Counted from the stretch's first letter, positions 8,261 to 17,736 are shown. The stretch is 64,000 bases of DNA from Gluconobacter japonicus (GCF_002723975.1 NZ_BEWO01000007.1:62001-126000); one strand, 5' to 3'. The notes: generated by a model not told the origin, from the sequence alone. Numbers and translations: made by a program.

Positions 8261-10078
8261 ATGAACAGTCAGAATCTCTCCGCGGCCACAGGCCTTTCTG
8301 CTCCTTCAGCCGAGAGCGTGACTCCGCCGCGCTGGGACCTGTCCGATCTGTACGCGTCGCTGGACGATCCTGCGATTGAACAGGATTTCGCGGCTCTGAC
8401 ATCCGCTGCCCGAACATTCAGCGAAACCTGGAAGGGGAAACTGGGACAGGCTGACGGCACCGCGCTGGCCGCTGCTTTTGCCGAGTATGAGCGGATCGAG
8501 GAAGGGCTGGGGCGCATCGGCTCCTTCGCTCAGCTCGGCTTTGCTGCTCATACAACGGATCCGACCTGGGGCCGGTTTACACAGGGTGTGCAGGAACGCG
8601 TCACGGATATTTCTGCTGACCTGTTGTTCTTCTCGCTGGAACTGAACCGTTTTGAAGATGACGTTCTGGCGCGAATCACGACAGCACCTGAGATGGTAAA
8701 ATGGCAGCCGTTCCTGCGGGATCTGCGCGTTTTCCGCCCGTACCAGCTTTCCGATGAGGTTGAGCAGGTTCTGATGGACAAGTCGGTGACGGGGCGCAAT
8801 GCCTGGAACCGACTGTTCGATGAAACCATGGCCAGCCTGACTGTCACGCTTGATGGGGAGACAAAACCCCTCGGCGCGGCGTTCAACACCCTCACGAGTG
8901 CAGAACGCGAAAAGCGCGCTGCGGCTGCGGAGCAGATCAGTGCTGTTCTGGCCGACAATTCCCGTCTTCTGACGATGATTACGAACACGCTCGCCAAGGA
9001 CAAGGCGATCGGGGACAAGCTCCGAGGCTACCCCCGTCCGTCCAGCAGTCGCAACCGTGGCAATATGGTTGAAGACGAAGTTGTGGACGCGCTGGTCAGT
9101 GCTGTTGATGAGGCTTACCCGCGACTGTCTCATCGTTATTACGCGATGAAGGCCAAATGGCTCGGGCTGGAAAAGCTGGAACACTGGGACCGTAATGCGC
9201 CTCTGCCGGGCGTGGCGGATACAGTGATTTCTTGGGAGACTGGTAAGGAAATTGTTCTGAACGCCTATACGGGTTTCGATCCGGCGCTTGGGACATTGGT
9301 AGACCGCTTCCTGATGCATCCGTGGATTGATGCGGAAGCCGCGCCGGGCAAGTCTTCGGGGGCTTTTGCTCATCCGACCGTACCGTCTGTTCATCCCTAT
9401 ATCCTGATGAACTATCATGGCCGCGCCCGTGACGTGATGACGCTGGCTCACGAGCTTGGGCATGGTGTGCACCAGATTCTTGCAGGGCAGAAGCAGGGCT
9501 ATCTGAATTCCGCAACGCCTCTGACACTGGCTGAAACAGCGTCTGTCTTCGGTGAGATGCTGACGTTCCAATCTTTGCTTGATCGGGAAACCGATCCGAA
9601 GCGCCGCCGACATCTTCTGGCGGCGAAAGTGGAGGACATGCTGAATACGGTAGTGCGCCAGATCGCGTTCTATCAGTTTGAAGTGCGCGTGCATGATGAA
9701 CGTGCCAAGGGTGAGCTGTCCGCAGAGCAGCTTGGCGCTATCTGGCGCGATGTGCAGGAACGAAGCCTTGGCCCGGCGTTTCACTTTACGCCGGATTATG
9801 ACGCTTACTGGTCCTACATTCCGCACTTCGTGCATTCGCCATTCTATGTGTATGCCTATGCCTTCGGGGATTGTCTGGTGAACGCGCTGTATGGCGTCTA
9901 TCAGGATCAGCCTGAGGGTTTTGCTGACAAATATCGGACCATGCTCGAAGCTGGCGGAACGCTTCGCCACAAGGAATTACTGGCACCGTTCGGTCTTGAT
10001 GCGACGGATCCGGGTTTCTGGCGTAAAGGACTGGATGTAATCTCGGGTCTGATCGATCAGCTCGAGCAGGAGGGCTGA
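8261..10078 (+). CDS. pepF: M3 family oligoendopeptidase F
   Basis: A 605-residue cytoplasmic zinc metallopeptidase that cleaves oligopeptides. The zinc site is HELGH with His397, Glu398 and His401, and the third ligand is probably Glu425 in LAETASVFGEM. The N-terminal PPRWDLSDLYAS motif and the C-terminal PFYVYAYAFGDCLV stretch are typical of the PepF branch of family M3 rather than of thimet peptidases. Length is normal. The kinase-like gene that follows begins seven bases after the stop, so the two are probably cotranscribed. The start is the first ATG and gives the conserved N-terminus at residue 23. Confidence 0.9.
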   Translation: MNSQNLSAATGLSAPSAESVTPPRWDLSDLYASLDDPAIEQDFAALTSAARTFSETWKGKLGQADGTALAAAFAEYERIEEGLGRIGSFAQLGFAAHTTDPTWGRFTQGVQERVTDISADLLFFSLELNRFEDDVLARITTAPEMVKWQPFLRDLRVFRPYQLSDEVEQVLMDKSVTGRNAWNRLFDETMASLTVTLDGETKPLGAAFNTLTSAEREKRAAAAEQISAVLADNSRLLTMITNTLAKDKAIGDKLRGYPRPSSSRNRGNMVEDEVVDALVSAVDEAYPRLSHRYYAMKAKWLGLEKLEHWDRNAPLPGVADTVISWETGKEIVLNAYTGFDPALGTLVDRFLMHPWIDAEAAPGKSSGAFAHPTVPSVHPYILMNYHGRARDVMTLAHELGHGVHQILAGQKQGYLNSATPLTLAETASVFGEMLTFQSLLDRETDPKRRRHLLAAKVEDMLNTVVRQIAFYQFEVRVHDERAKGELSAEQLGAIWRDVQERSLGPAFHFTPDYDAYWSYIPHFVHSPFYVYAYAFGDCLVNALYGVYQDQPEGFADKYRTMLEAGGTLRHKELLAPFGLDATDPGFWRKGLDVISGLIDQLEQEG

Positions 10079-10085
10079 GGGCACC

Positions 10086-11447
10086 ATGGCGCGCGATCTC
10101 GATAATACCGGTTTGATGGGCGAACTTCGCCGGATGGCTCGGACATCTGGTGCAGTCGGCGGCATCGCTGCGCGCCTGGCTGGAAACCGTCTTGGCATCA
10201 AGACGGACAAGGGTGTTCACGCGGAAGGTCTGAAGTCTTCGCTGGGCAATCTGAAGGGGCCGTTGATGAAGGCGGCCCAGCTTCTTTCCACCATCCCCGG
10301 TGCTCTACCGGATGAGTATGCGGAAGAACTGGCGCATCTTCAGGCCAATGCACCCCCGATGGGCTGGAACTTCGTGCGCCGTCGAATGACGGCGGAACTT
10401 GGGGCCGGCTGGGAAAAGAACTTCCGCTCTTTCAGCCATGATGCCGTAGCAGCGGCGTCTCTGGGGCAGGTGCATCGGGCCCGTCTGGCTGATGGACGCG
10501 AAGTGGCCTGCAAGCTCCAGTACCCGGACATGCAGGGCGCGGTTGATTCCGATCTAAGGCAGTTTCGTGCGGCTCTTGGTGTTTACAAGCGGTTTGAGAC
10601 GACGATCCGTCAGGACGAGGTTTACACCGAATTGTCCGACCGCCTTCGGGAAGAGCTGGATTACCGTCGGGAAGCCAGCCATCTGCGTCTGTATCGGGAC
10701 ATGCTGTCCGAAACCCCAACTGTGACGGTTCCGGCCGCCATTGAAGAACTGTCTACCGGCCGCTTGCTGACCATGGACTGGGTCTCGGGTCGCAGCATGA
10801 AGACGGTGCTGGCGTCTGATGCCGCGCAGGAACAGCGCGATGATATGGCGCGGGCGTTGTTCCGGGCCTGGTATACGCCGGTCTATCGCTATGGCGTCAT
10901 TCACGGTGACCCGCATATGGGCAATTTCACCGTGCGGGATGATTACGGTCTGAACCTGCTGGATTTCGGAGCCGTTCGTATTTTCTCCCCCCGCTTTGTT
11001 GAGGGCGTGGTGGATCTGTTCGCGGCTCTGCGGGACAATGACGAAGATCGGGCCTTCCATGCTTACAGCAAATGGGGCTTTGAAGGGCTTTCCCGCGAAA
11101 CGGCTGCTGTGCTGAATGAATGGGCGCGGTTCTTCTATCGTCCGCTCATGACGGATCGCGTTTGTGCCATGCAGGAGAGCAATGATCCGGCAGAAGCCAA
11201 GCAGGTTCTGGAACGGGTCTATGAAGGGCTGAAGCGTACGGGAGGCGTAAAACTGCCTCGTGAGTTCGTTCTGATGGACCGGTCAGCCATTGGACTGGGC
11301 AGCGCGTTCCTGCGTCTGGGAGCACGTCTGAACTGGCATCAGATGTTCCAGGAGTTGATTGAAGGCTTTGACGTTAATGTTCTTGCTGAGCGTCAGAAAG
11401 AAGCACTCGCTAAAGCCAAGGTTCCTCCAGCGATTTCGTCTCGCTGA
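10086..11447 (+). CDS. UbiB/ABC1/ADCK family atypical kinase
   Basis: A 453-residue member of the ABC1 (AarF/UbiB/ADCK) atypical kinase family. Recognisable elements are KGPLMKAAQLLSTIPGALPDEYAEEL (KxGQ-like motif region, in parts), AAASLGQVHRA for the Ala-rich nucleotide loop, VACKLQYP with the ATP lysine, MDWVSGRSM, HGDPHMGNF for the catalytic loop and LDFGAVR for the metal-binding DFG. UbiB-type proteins support ubiquinone synthesis through an ATPase activity. Unlike E. coli UbiB, no C-terminal membrane helices are seen, which fits the shorter cytosolic ADCK group common in alphaproteobacteria. It follows pepF closely and is closed by a strong terminator. Confidence 0.85.
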   Translation: MARDLDNTGLMGELRRMARTSGAVGGIAARLAGNRLGIKTDKGVHAEGLKSSLGNLKGPLMKAAQLLSTIPGALPDEYAEELAHLQANAPPMGWNFVRRRMTAELGAGWEKNFRSFSHDAVAAASLGQVHRARLADGREVACKLQYPDMQGAVDSDLRQFRAALGVYKRFETTIRQDEVYTELSDRLREELDYRREASHLRLYRDMLSETPTVTVPAAIEELSTGRLLTMDWVSGRSMKTVLASDAAQEQRDDMARALFRAWYTPVYRYGVIHGDPHMGNFTVRDDYGLNLLDFGAVRIFSPRFVEGVVDLFAALRDNDEDRAFHAYSKWGFEGLSRETAAVLNEWARFFYRPLMTDRVCAMQESNDPAEAKQVLERVYEGLKRTGGVKLPREFVLMDRSAIGLGSAFLRLGARLNWHQMFQELIEGFDVNVLAERQKEALAKAKVPPAISSR

Positions 11448-11455
11448 ACCAATTG

Positions 11456-11487
11456 AAAAGGCGCTTCTCTCAGGGAGGCGCCTTTTT
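11456..11487. terminator. Bidirectional intrinsic terminator
   Basis: AAAAGGCGC pairs with GCGCCTTTT, followed by further T residues on the plus strand, and the A-run on the left gives a T-run for the minus strand. It lies between the convergent ends of the kinase gene (11447) and the Lrp-type regulator (11488), so it can serve both. Confidence 0.85.
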
Positions 11488-11976
11488 TCATGGAATGAGG
11501 ATCTCGCTTCCGGTTTTGACGCGGTCCAGCGCAATCAGACTGCGATAGCTGGCAACGGCTTCGTTCTGCGCAAACAGGCGGCGCGTTGTTTCTTCGTATG
11601 TTGTCATGTCCTGTGAGACGATGATCAGCATGAAGCTGACGCCGCCGGTCACATAATAGCATTGCTGGACTTCTGGCGCGGCGCGAAAGAGAGCCTTGGC
11701 CGTATCAACAGTCTGAATCCGTTCGTCCGTCAGCATGACTTCAACAATGGAGGTGATGCCCATCTGAACGGCACGGGCCTCTACTGTGGCGCTGTTGCGG
11801 GTAATGACGCCGGATTTTTCCATGGCGGCAATGCGTCTCTGCACAGCCGCAGCAGACAGATTGACCTTCTCGGCAATCTGGCGCTGCGGCATTTTGTTGT
11901 CTTTCTGAATGATCCGCAGGATGGCGCGGTCAAACGGGTCCAGGGAGCGGGAGGGCGCAGGAGGCTTCTTGGTCAT
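11488..11976 (-). CDS. Lrp/AsnC family transcriptional regulator
   Basis: A 162-residue regulator. The winged helix-turn-helix covers residues about 14-65 (LDPFDRAILRIIQKD, QRQIAEKVNLSAAAVQRRIAAMEKSG in part), and the C-terminal half is the RAM/Lrp ligand domain with VEVMLTD and YYVTGGVSFMLIIV. The start at 11976 gives the usual length; the frame is open further upstream, but that region overlaps the divergent promoter. It is divergent from an EamA-type exporter gene, an arrangement typical of Lrp-type regulators that control amino-acid exporters. A nested inverted repeat lies between the two genes. The effector is unknown. Confidence 0.9.
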   Translation of the reverse strand: MTKKPPAPSRSLDPFDRAILRIIQKDNKMPQRQIAEKVNLSAAAVQRRIAAMEKSGVITRNSATVEARAVQMGITSIVEVMLTDERIQTVDTAKALFRAAPEVQQCYYVTGGVSFMLIIVSQDMTTYEETTRRLFAQNEAVASYRSLIALDRVKTGSEILIP

Positions 11977-11981
11977 GGGAT

Positions 11982-12025
11982 GAGTTTTTGTTGCATTTGA
12001 TCCCCCAATCAAGAGCGCAAAACTC
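11982..12025. promoter_or_regulatory. Nested dyad operator in Lrp/EamA divergent region
   Basis: GAGTTTT (11982-11988) and AAAACTC (12019-12025) form perfect seven-base arms. Inside them, TTGAT (11997-12001) and ATCAA (12008-12012) form a second dyad, the two centres only one base apart. The site sits between the regulator start and the exporter start, where an Lrp-type protein would bind to control both genes. Operator function is inferred from symmetry and position. Confidence 0.5.
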
Positions 12026-12069
12026 GCCGAACCGATGATATGCCTCTCGTCCCCAGAGGAAAGATCATC

Positions 12070-13050
12070 GTGAACACATCGTCGCATCATTCAGACAGAT
12101 CCAGTCAGACCACATTGGGAGTTCTGTGTGGTGCAGGGGCGGGGGCGTTGTGGGGGCTGGTTTTTCTGGCTCCCGAACTGGTGCGGTCTTTTGCGCCTCT
12201 TCAGCTTTCTGTAGGACGGTATCTCGCTTACGGTCTTATCGCCGTCATTCTGAGTGCTCCCCGCTGGAACCGTGTTTTCTACGCCGTCAAATTTCAGGAC
12301 TGGAAAGCCCTGTTCTGGCTCTCTTTGTTTGGCAACACGCTCTATTACGTTCTGGTGTCTTCTGCCGTGCATGCCGGGGGGATTGCCCTGACGTCGCTTG
12401 TGCTGGGGTTCATGCCGGTGGCTGTGACGATCATTGGCAGTCGGGATAAAGGTGCGGTGCCGCTCAGGTCTCTGCTCCCGTCATTAGGATTATGTGCGGC
12501 GGGTGCGGTGTGTATCGGGTGGCAGGCGCTGACCATGCCCTCATCGTCAGGGCAATCCGTGATGGGGTTGGTTTATGCGTTGGCTGCTTTGACGTGCTGG
12601 ACGACCTATGCCGTGTGGAACAGTCGATGCCTGATGCGTCTGCACCATCTTTCGGTGCATGACTGGAATCTGCTGACCGGGCTGGTCACGGGAGGGCAGG
12701 CGGTGGTTCTGTTGCCTATTGCTGTGCTGGTGTCTTCAGGCAGTCACTCCCTGCCGGAATGGGGGCGCTTTGCACTTGTTTCGGCAAGTGTTGCCGTGAT
12801 TGCCTCTTTGTTCGGAAATGCCCTGTGGAACCGAATGTCCCGACTTTTGCCGCTGACCATGACGGGCCAGATGATCCTGTTCGAGACACTGTTTGGTCTG
12901 ACTTACGGATTTTTGTGGGAGCAGCGAGCGCCGCGTGTTCTGGAAATGGCGGCGTTTGCTCTGGTGATCGGGAGCGTTCTTTCCTGCGTTGCCGTTCACC
13001 GCAGGTATTCAGCCCGTGAGACGCTGCCAGTCATGGATCTTGCGGCCTGA
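12070..13050 (+). CDS. EamA/DMT-family transporter
   Basis: A drug/metabolite-type transporter with ten predicted membrane helices in two five-helix repeats. It reads as 326 residues from the GTG at 12070, which is preceded by AGAGGAAAG; an in-frame ATG at 12040 would add ten residues and overlap the operator-promoter region more deeply. The final repeat contains the family pattern around MTGQMILFETLFGLTYGFLWEQ (in parts), typical of EamA exporters. Likely role is export of an amino acid or metabolite across the inner membrane, under the adjacent divergent Lrp-type regulator. Substrate unknown. Confidence 0.8.
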   Translation: MNTSSHHSDRSSQTTLGVLCGAGAGALWGLVFLAPELVRSFAPLQLSVGRYLAYGLIAVILSAPRWNRVFYAVKFQDWKALFWLSLFGNTLYYVLVSSAVHAGGIALTSLVLGFMPVAVTIIGSRDKGAVPLRSLLPSLGLCAAGAVCIGWQALTMPSSSGQSVMGLVYALAALTCWTTYAVWNSRCLMRLHHLSVHDWNLLTGLVTGGQAVVLLPIAVLVSSGSHSLPEWGRFALVSASVAVIASLFGNALWNRMSRLLPLTMTGQMILFETLFGLTYGFLWEQRAPRVLEMAAFALVIGSVLSCVAVHRRYSARETLPVMDLAA

Positions 13051-13091
13051 TGAGTTCTGCTTTTGTCAGTGGATGATCGGGCCAGACAGTC

Positions 13092-13505
13092 TCAGAAGAT
13101 TTCCTTGATGAGATCATTCCCGATACTGAAACCGGCGCCAGCTTCAACGGAACGGGCAAAGCCAGAATTGAGGATATTGGAAAAGAAACTGTTTTCAGCA
13201 GGTTGTTCCACGGCCTGAACAGGAGGCTGTGCTTGATATGGCTGGGGCGAGACATAGGTGTTCTGGCTGTTTGCCGCGCTTTCAAGCGCTGCATGCAATT
13301 GCTGGAGCAGGGTTGTGACCTGTTGCTGCTCGGCCTGAAACGAGAGCGCGACTTCCCGCAGATCCAGTGCCCATTCCCGAGCCTGCATGTCTCCGCTCTG
13401 GGCCGCACTCTGCATCTTGGCGCCTAGCGTCTGGAGAGAATGTGCGGATTGCTGGGCCTGTTCCTGAAGCTGATTGTATGTCTGCTCGATCGCCTGGACG
13501 TCCAT
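13092..13505 (-). CDS. Hypothetical Gln-rich coiled-coil protein
   Basis: A 137-residue soluble protein. Residues 1-75 are Gln/Ala/Leu-rich with heptad-like spacing (QLQEQAQQSAHSLQTLG and similar), so a coiled coil is likely. Residues 80-105 are Pro/Gln-rich and probably disordered. The last 30 residues form a Gly/Ser/Phe tail. There is no signal peptide or recognised domain. It ends 42 bases after the EamA gene, convergent with it, and is divergent from uvrB. Function unknown. Confidence 0.6.
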   Translation of the reverse strand: MDVQAIEQTYNQLQEQAQQSAHSLQTLGAKMQSAAQSGDMQAREWALDLREVALSFQAEQQQVTTLLQQLHAALESAANSQNTYVSPQPYQAQPPVQAVEQPAENSFFSNILNSGFARSVEAGAGFSIGNDLIKEIF

Positions 13506-13634
13506 GATCGGTTTCCCTTCAAAGATACGCGGCCTGAATACGCCCTCTTGGCGAGTCTCTCCATCCTTTTCAGCAATAGAATGACATAAAAATACGCCGC
13601 CGGAACGCCTTCCGTGCTGCTGCGCTCTTGTGAT

Positions 13635-13649
13635 GTTCCCGTTTCTTTC
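13635..13649 (+). promoter_or_regulatory. Near-match to alphaproteobacterial SOS box before uvrB
   Basis: GTTC, seven bases, TTTC differs by one base from the alphaproteobacterial LexA operator GTTC-N7-GTTC and lies 15 bases before the uvrB start. UvrB is SOS-controlled in many bacteria. A single near-match can arise by chance, so this is tentative. Confidence 0.35.
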
Positions 13650-13663
13650 CCATCTTGGATCTC

Positions 13664-15871
13664 ATGGCCAAAAAACCCTCCGCCCTCCGCAATGCGACCG
13701 CAATGCCCATGACGGCATTCATTCCTGAAAAGCAGCCTGCAAAGGCCAAGACGCGGAAGTTCGTGGTCAAGGCGGATTATGAGCCGGCAGGCGATCAGCC
13801 CACGGCCATTTCCGAACTTGTGCAGGGCGTGGAGAATGGGGAGCGCGATCAGGTTCTGCTGGGCGTGACGGGGTCCGGCAAGACGTTCAGCATGGCGAAG
13901 GTCATTGAAGCGACGCAGAAGCCGACGCTCATTCTGGCCCCGAACAAGACTCTCGCTGCGCAGCTTTATGGCGAGATGCGGCAGTTTTTCCCTGATAATG
14001 CCGTCGAATATTTCGTCTCGTACTACGATTACTACCAGCCGGAAGCTTATGTCCCGCGGTCGGACACGTATATTGAGAAAGACAGCCAGATCAACGAGCA
14101 GATTGACCGGATGCGCCATGCGGCCACGCAGGCACTTCTGGAGCGGAATGACGTTATCATCGTTGCATCCGTGTCCTGTATTTATGGTATCGGGTCGGTT
14201 GAGACGTACTCAAAAATGGTGGTCCGGCTTGAGGTCGGTGGTGAGATTGATCGCGAGAAGCTCATCAAGGCCCTTGTCGAACTTCAGTATCGTCGAAATG
14301 ATGCCGGGTTCGAGCGCGGGACGTTCCGGGTGCGTGGAGAGCAGATCGACATTTTCCCGGTCCAGAATGAAGACCGCGCCTGGCGCGTCTCGCTGTTTGG
14401 CGACGAGATTGATCAGATCACCGAGTTTGACCCGCTGACGGGTAACAAAACGGCAGATCTTGCGGAAATCAGCGTTTACGCAAACTCCCATTACGTCACA
14501 CCGCGCCCAACGCTTAATCAGGCGATGATTGGCATCAAGAACGAGCTTCGTAAGCGGCTGGAGGAATTCACGGCTGATGGAAAACTGCTGGAAGCCGAGC
14601 GGCTGTCCCAGCGAACGACCTTCGATCTGGAAATGATCGAGACGACCGGCGCGTGCAAAGGCATCGAGAATTATTCCCGGTATCTGTCTGGCCGTGGGGC
14701 GGGCGATCCACCGCCTACATTGTTCGAATATTTGCCCGAAGATGCGCTTCTTATCGTCGATGAAAGTCACGTTACGGTTCCGCAGATTGGCGGCATGGAG
14801 CGTGGGGACAGGGCTCGGAAATCCGTTCTTTCCGATTATGGGTTCCGTCTTCCGTCCTGCATTGATAACCGGCCATTGGCCTTCGGGGAGTGGAATGCCT
14901 TCCGGCCCCAAAGTATTTTTGTGTCTGCCACGCCGGGCCCATGGGAAATGGAACAGACGGGCGGCGTCTTTGCCGAACAGATCATTCGCCCGACAGGTCT
15001 GATTGACCCGGTCACGATCGTGAAGCCCGTTGAAGGGCAGGTGGATGATCTGCTTCATGAAGCGCGTGAGACGATTGCACAGGGTGGCCGTGTCCTTGTC
15101 ACGACACTGACCAAGCGTATGGCCGAGGATCTGACGGACTATCTGGGCGAAGCCGGGATCAAGGTCCGGTATCTGCATTCTGATGTGGATACACTGGAGC
15201 GGATCGAGATCATTCGGGACCTGCGTCTGGGCGCTTTTGACGTTCTGGTTGGCATTAACCTGCTGCGTGAAGGGTTGGATATTCCAGAATGTGCGCTCGT
15301 CGCCATTTTGGACGCAGACAAGGAAGGCTTCCTGCGCTCACGGACGTCACTGATCCAGACGATTGGTCGTGCCGCCCGTAACGTGGATGGGCGTGTGCTG
15401 CTCTATGCAGACAAGATGACGGACAGCCTGACCTTCGCCATTGAGGAAACGGCTCGACGTCGGACCCGTCAGATGGAATGGAATGAGGCGCACGGCATTA
15501 CGCCGATGACGGTTCGTTCCAAGATTGGCGATGCACTGTCGTCCATCTTCGAGCAGGACTATGTCACGGTCGCGCCTGATGAGGCCGGGGATACCGAGCA
15601 GTTTGTTGGGAAATCCCTGCCTGTCACCATTCAGGAACTTGAAAAGCGGATGCGTGAAGCGGCCGCCAATCTGGACTTTGAACAGGCGGCGCGTTTGCGT
15701 GATGAAGTGCGTCGTCTTGAAGCGATTGATATGGGGCTGGAGCCGCCGCCGGTCGCCACATCGACGGCCGGGAGGCCTGGAGGGGGCAAGAAGCCGAAAG
15801 GTCCGACGCCACTTGGCCCAGGCGGCGGCGGGTATGATCCGGCCAAACGCAAACGTGGCGGTCGTCGCTGA
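13664..15871 (+). CDS. uvrB: Excinuclease ABC subunit B
   Basis: UvrB, the damage-verifying helicase-like subunit of nucleotide excision repair. The frame has [11 protein letters not shown] at the start of the core, the Walker A motif GVTGSGKTF, the beta-hairpin region with [12 protein letters not shown], the DESHVT motif, QTIGRAARN for helicase motif VI, and a C-terminal UVR domain ([23 protein letters not shown], in parts) that binds UvrC. About 35 Gly/Pro/Lys-rich residues follow the UVR domain, a basic disordered tail. I chose the ATG at 13664 over an in-frame TTG three codons upstream. uvrA and uvrC are not in the window. Confidence 0.97.
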   Translation: MAKKPSALRNATAMPMTAFIPEKQPAKAKTRKFVVKADYEPAGDQPTAISELVQGVENGERDQVLLGVTGSGKTFSMAKVIEATQKPTLILAPNKTLAAQLYGEMRQFFPDNAVEYFVSYYDYYQPEAYVPRSDTYIEKDSQINEQIDRMRHAATQALLERNDVIIVASVSCIYGIGSVETYSKMVVRLEVGGEIDREKLIKALVELQYRRNDAGFERGTFRVRGEQIDIFPVQNEDRAWRVSLFGDEIDQITEFDPLTGNKTADLAEISVYANSHYVTPRPTLNQAMIGIKNELRKRLEEFTADGKLLEAERLSQRTTFDLEMIETTGACKGIENYSRYLSGRGAGDPPPTLFEYLPEDALLIVDESHVTVPQIGGMERGDRARKSVLSDYGFRLPSCIDNRPLAFGEWNAFRPQSIFVSATPGPWEMEQTGGVFAEQIIRPTGLIDPVTIVKPVEGQVDDLLHEARETIAQGGRVLVTTLTKRMAEDLTDYLGEAGIKVRYLHSDVDTLERIEIIRDLRLGAFDVLVGINLLREGLDIPECALVAILDADKEGFLRSRTSLIQTIGRAARNVDGRVLLYADKMTDSLTFAIEETARRRTRQMEWNEAHGITPMTVRSKIGDALSSIFEQDYVTVAPDEAGDTEQFVGKSLPVTIQELEKRMREAAANLDFEQAARLRDEVRRLEAIDMGLEPPPVATSTAGRPGGGKKPKGPTPLGPGGGGYDPAKRKRGGRR

Positions 15872-15936
15872 TCGGGGTATATGGGGCGACCCCGGTTGCC
15901 CATGACCGACCGCCACTATCAGGATTGCAGACTGTC

Positions 15937-16818
15937 ATGATCGAATTGAGCCGCGGTAAGAGCCGCCTGACCATCCTTCCCGAAACGGGAGGCGCCGTGG
16001 GTGTCTGGCAACGGGACGGGAAAGACATTTTTCTGCCAGTCCCGAACGAAGCCCTGACTGCGCAGAAGGGGGAAGCCGTGGGGGCATATCCGCTGATTCC
16101 CTATTCCAACCGGATAGCGAACGGACGTTTTTCATTTAATGGGCAGGATTACGATCTGACCCCCAATATGGGCGATCATCCTCATACGATTCATGGCAAT
16201 GCGTGGGAGCAGGAATGGACGGTCGCCCATCAGGGTGCGAGCCATGCTGTCCTGACGCTGGATCATGTTCCGCAGGACAATGACCGGCAATGGCCCTTCG
16301 CTTATCGCGCGGTTCTGTCCTATCTGCTGACTGACGATGTGCTCGATGTCCACATGGTCGTCGAAAACCGCGATACGGTCGATCAGCCGGTCGGGTTTGG
16401 CTTTCATCCGTTTCTGGCAGCCGAGGGGCTGGCGACACTTTCGTTCGATGCGGAAAAAGTCTGGCTGACTTCACCGGATGGCCTCCCTGTTGAGTCCGTT
16501 CCGTGTGAAGGCGAATGGTCTTTTCACGCTGCAAAGGATGCTCACGCGCGGTCCATTGATAATTGCTTTGCAGGTTTTGGGGGAACGGTCGGGCTTGATC
16601 GTCCGGACGCAGGCGTAAAAGTCTCAGTAGAAGCTGATCCGATCTTTACACACCTAGTCGTTTTTACGTCTCCTGATGGACCTTTCGTCGCTGTGGAACC
16701 GGTGACGAACATGACGGATGCGGTCAATCGACCTGATATTCCGGGCCGGGGGCTGCATATCCTCAAGCCGAAAACGCGGATTGGTGGCCGGATGCGTTTT
16801 CGTGTCGGGGCCGTCTGA
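15937..16818 (+). CDS. Aldose 1-epimerase family protein
   Basis: A 293-residue galactose-mutarotase-like beta-sandwich protein. PLIPYSNRIANGRF, HTIHGNAWEQEW, GFGFHPF and FVAVEPVTNM mark the family; the histidines at HTIHG and GFHP and the late glutamate in VAVEP are the usual catalytic residues. It interconverts anomers of a sugar, but the specific sugar is not determined by sequence. The ATG at 15937 is preferred to an in-frame TTG four codons upstream. Its stop overlaps the greB start by a single base (TGATG), so the two are coupled. Confidence 0.85.
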   Translation: MIELSRGKSRLTILPETGGAVGVWQRDGKDIFLPVPNEALTAQKGEAVGAYPLIPYSNRIANGRFSFNGQDYDLTPNMGDHPHTIHGNAWEQEWTVAHQGASHAVLTLDHVPQDNDRQWPFAYRAVLSYLLTDDVLDVHMVVENRDTVDQPVGFGFHPFLAAEGLATLSFDAEKVWLTSPDGLPVESVPCEGEWSFHAAKDAHARSIDNCFAGFGGTVGLDRPDAGVKVSVEADPIFTHLVVFTSPDGPFVAVEPVTNMTDAVNRPDIPGRGLHILKPKTRIGGRMRFRVGAV

Positions 16819-17318
16819 TGTCTGAAAAGACGCCGCTTTCGCATTACCTGTCACCAAAGGGTGCCGCTGTTATGCGCGCGGAACTCAAGGAACTGGCGCA
16901 GAAGGAGCGGCCTCGTATTGTCGAGATCGTATCCTGGGCGGCCGGGAATGGAGATCGGTCCGAAAACGCGGATTATCAGTACGGCAAGCGTCGTCTGCGT
17001 GAGATTGATCGTCGGTTGCGCTTTCTGGGTAAGCGGCTGGAAAACGCCGTGATCGTCGATCCGGCGGCTCAGACCACGCGTGATCGCGTGTTCTTTGGGG
17101 CAACAGTGACGTATGTCGATGAGGATGACACGGAACATACCGTGACGATTTTGGGTGTGGACGAGTCGGATCTCGTGCGGGGGGAAGTCAGTCTCATTTC
17201 CCCGATTGCACGTGCCCTTATGCGTACCCGCGTTGGGGATGTGGCGATGTTGCAGACGCCACGTGGGCCTGTTGAAATCGAAATCCTGAAAATTACTTAC
17301 CCTGATCTGCAGGACTGA
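16818..17318 (+). CDS. greB: Transcription elongation factor GreB
   Basis: A 166-residue Gre factor that rescues backtracked RNA polymerase by stimulating transcript cleavage. The N-terminal coiled coil carries the acidic tip in GDRSENADYQYGKRRLREIDRRLRFL (split over residues 51-76), whose tyrosine and QYGKR pattern is typical of GreB rather than GreA. The C-terminal FKBP-like domain includes SPIARALM and GD. The start overlaps the epimerase stop. A NUDIX gene follows after ten bases, so the three genes form one unit. Confidence 0.93.
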   Translation: MSEKTPLSHYLSPKGAAVMRAELKELAQKERPRIVEIVSWAAGNGDRSENADYQYGKRRLREIDRRLRFLGKRLENAVIVDPAAQTTRDRVFFGATVTYVDEDDTEHTVTILGVDESDLVRGEVSLISPIARALMRTRVGDVAMLQTPRGPVEIEILKITYPDLQD

Positions 17319-17328
17319 AGAGGCATCT

Positions 17329-17736
17329 GTGCAATCTGAACCTCGCATCGGATGTGGTGCTGCTATTCTCGTTGACGGAAAGCTGCTGCTGATCCGCCGC
17401 AAAAGAGAGCCTGAAGCCGAATGCTGGGGGCTTCCGGGCGGCAAGGTTGATCTCTTTGAACCTGTTGCCCGGGCGGTTGAGCGGGAAGTGGCTGAAGAAC
17501 TCGGCGTTACGATTCACGCCCGACAGATGCTGTGTCTGGTGGAACAGTCGGATCCCGCCGCAGGTACGCACTGGATTGCGCCCGTTTATCTGGTCACCGA
17601 ATTCACAGGCATACCAGCCCTCATGGAGCCTGAAAAACACAGTGCTTTCGGTTGGTTCGCTCTCGGGGAATTGCCCTCTCCACTGACAACGCCGACCATT
17701 CAGGCCGTAGAGGCACTTCACGGGCATCCACGCTAA
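17329..17736 (+). CDS. NUDIX hydrolase
   Basis: A 135-residue NUDIX pyrophosphatase. The NUDIX box GX5EX7REUXEEXGU is intact in GGKVDLFEPVARAVEREVAEELGV (split here: GGKVDLFE, then REVAEELGV, residues about 41-64), including the metal-binding REVAEE. The N-terminal GCGAAILVDGKLLLIRRK is typical of small housekeeping members that clean up modified nucleotides or sugar-nucleotides. The GTG start at 17329 is ten bases after greB. The substrate cannot be told from the sequence. Confidence 0.88.
   Translation: MQSEPRIGCGAAILVDGKLLLIRRKREPEAECWGLPGGKVDLFEPVARAVEREVAEELGVTIHARQMLCLVEQSDPAAGTHWIAPVYLVTEFTGIPALMEPEKHSAFGWFALGELPSPLTTPTIQAVEALHGHPR

Noticed and set aside
8306-9970. 554-codon minus-strand frame opposite pepF
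   Set aside because: The plus-strand gene has a complete zinc peptidase motif set; the antisense translation is basic, domain-free and typical of GC-rich shadow frames.
15874-15895. CGGGGT/ACCCCG inverted repeat after uvrB
   Set aside because: Long loop, no T-run, and no position-specific argument for an operator or terminator.
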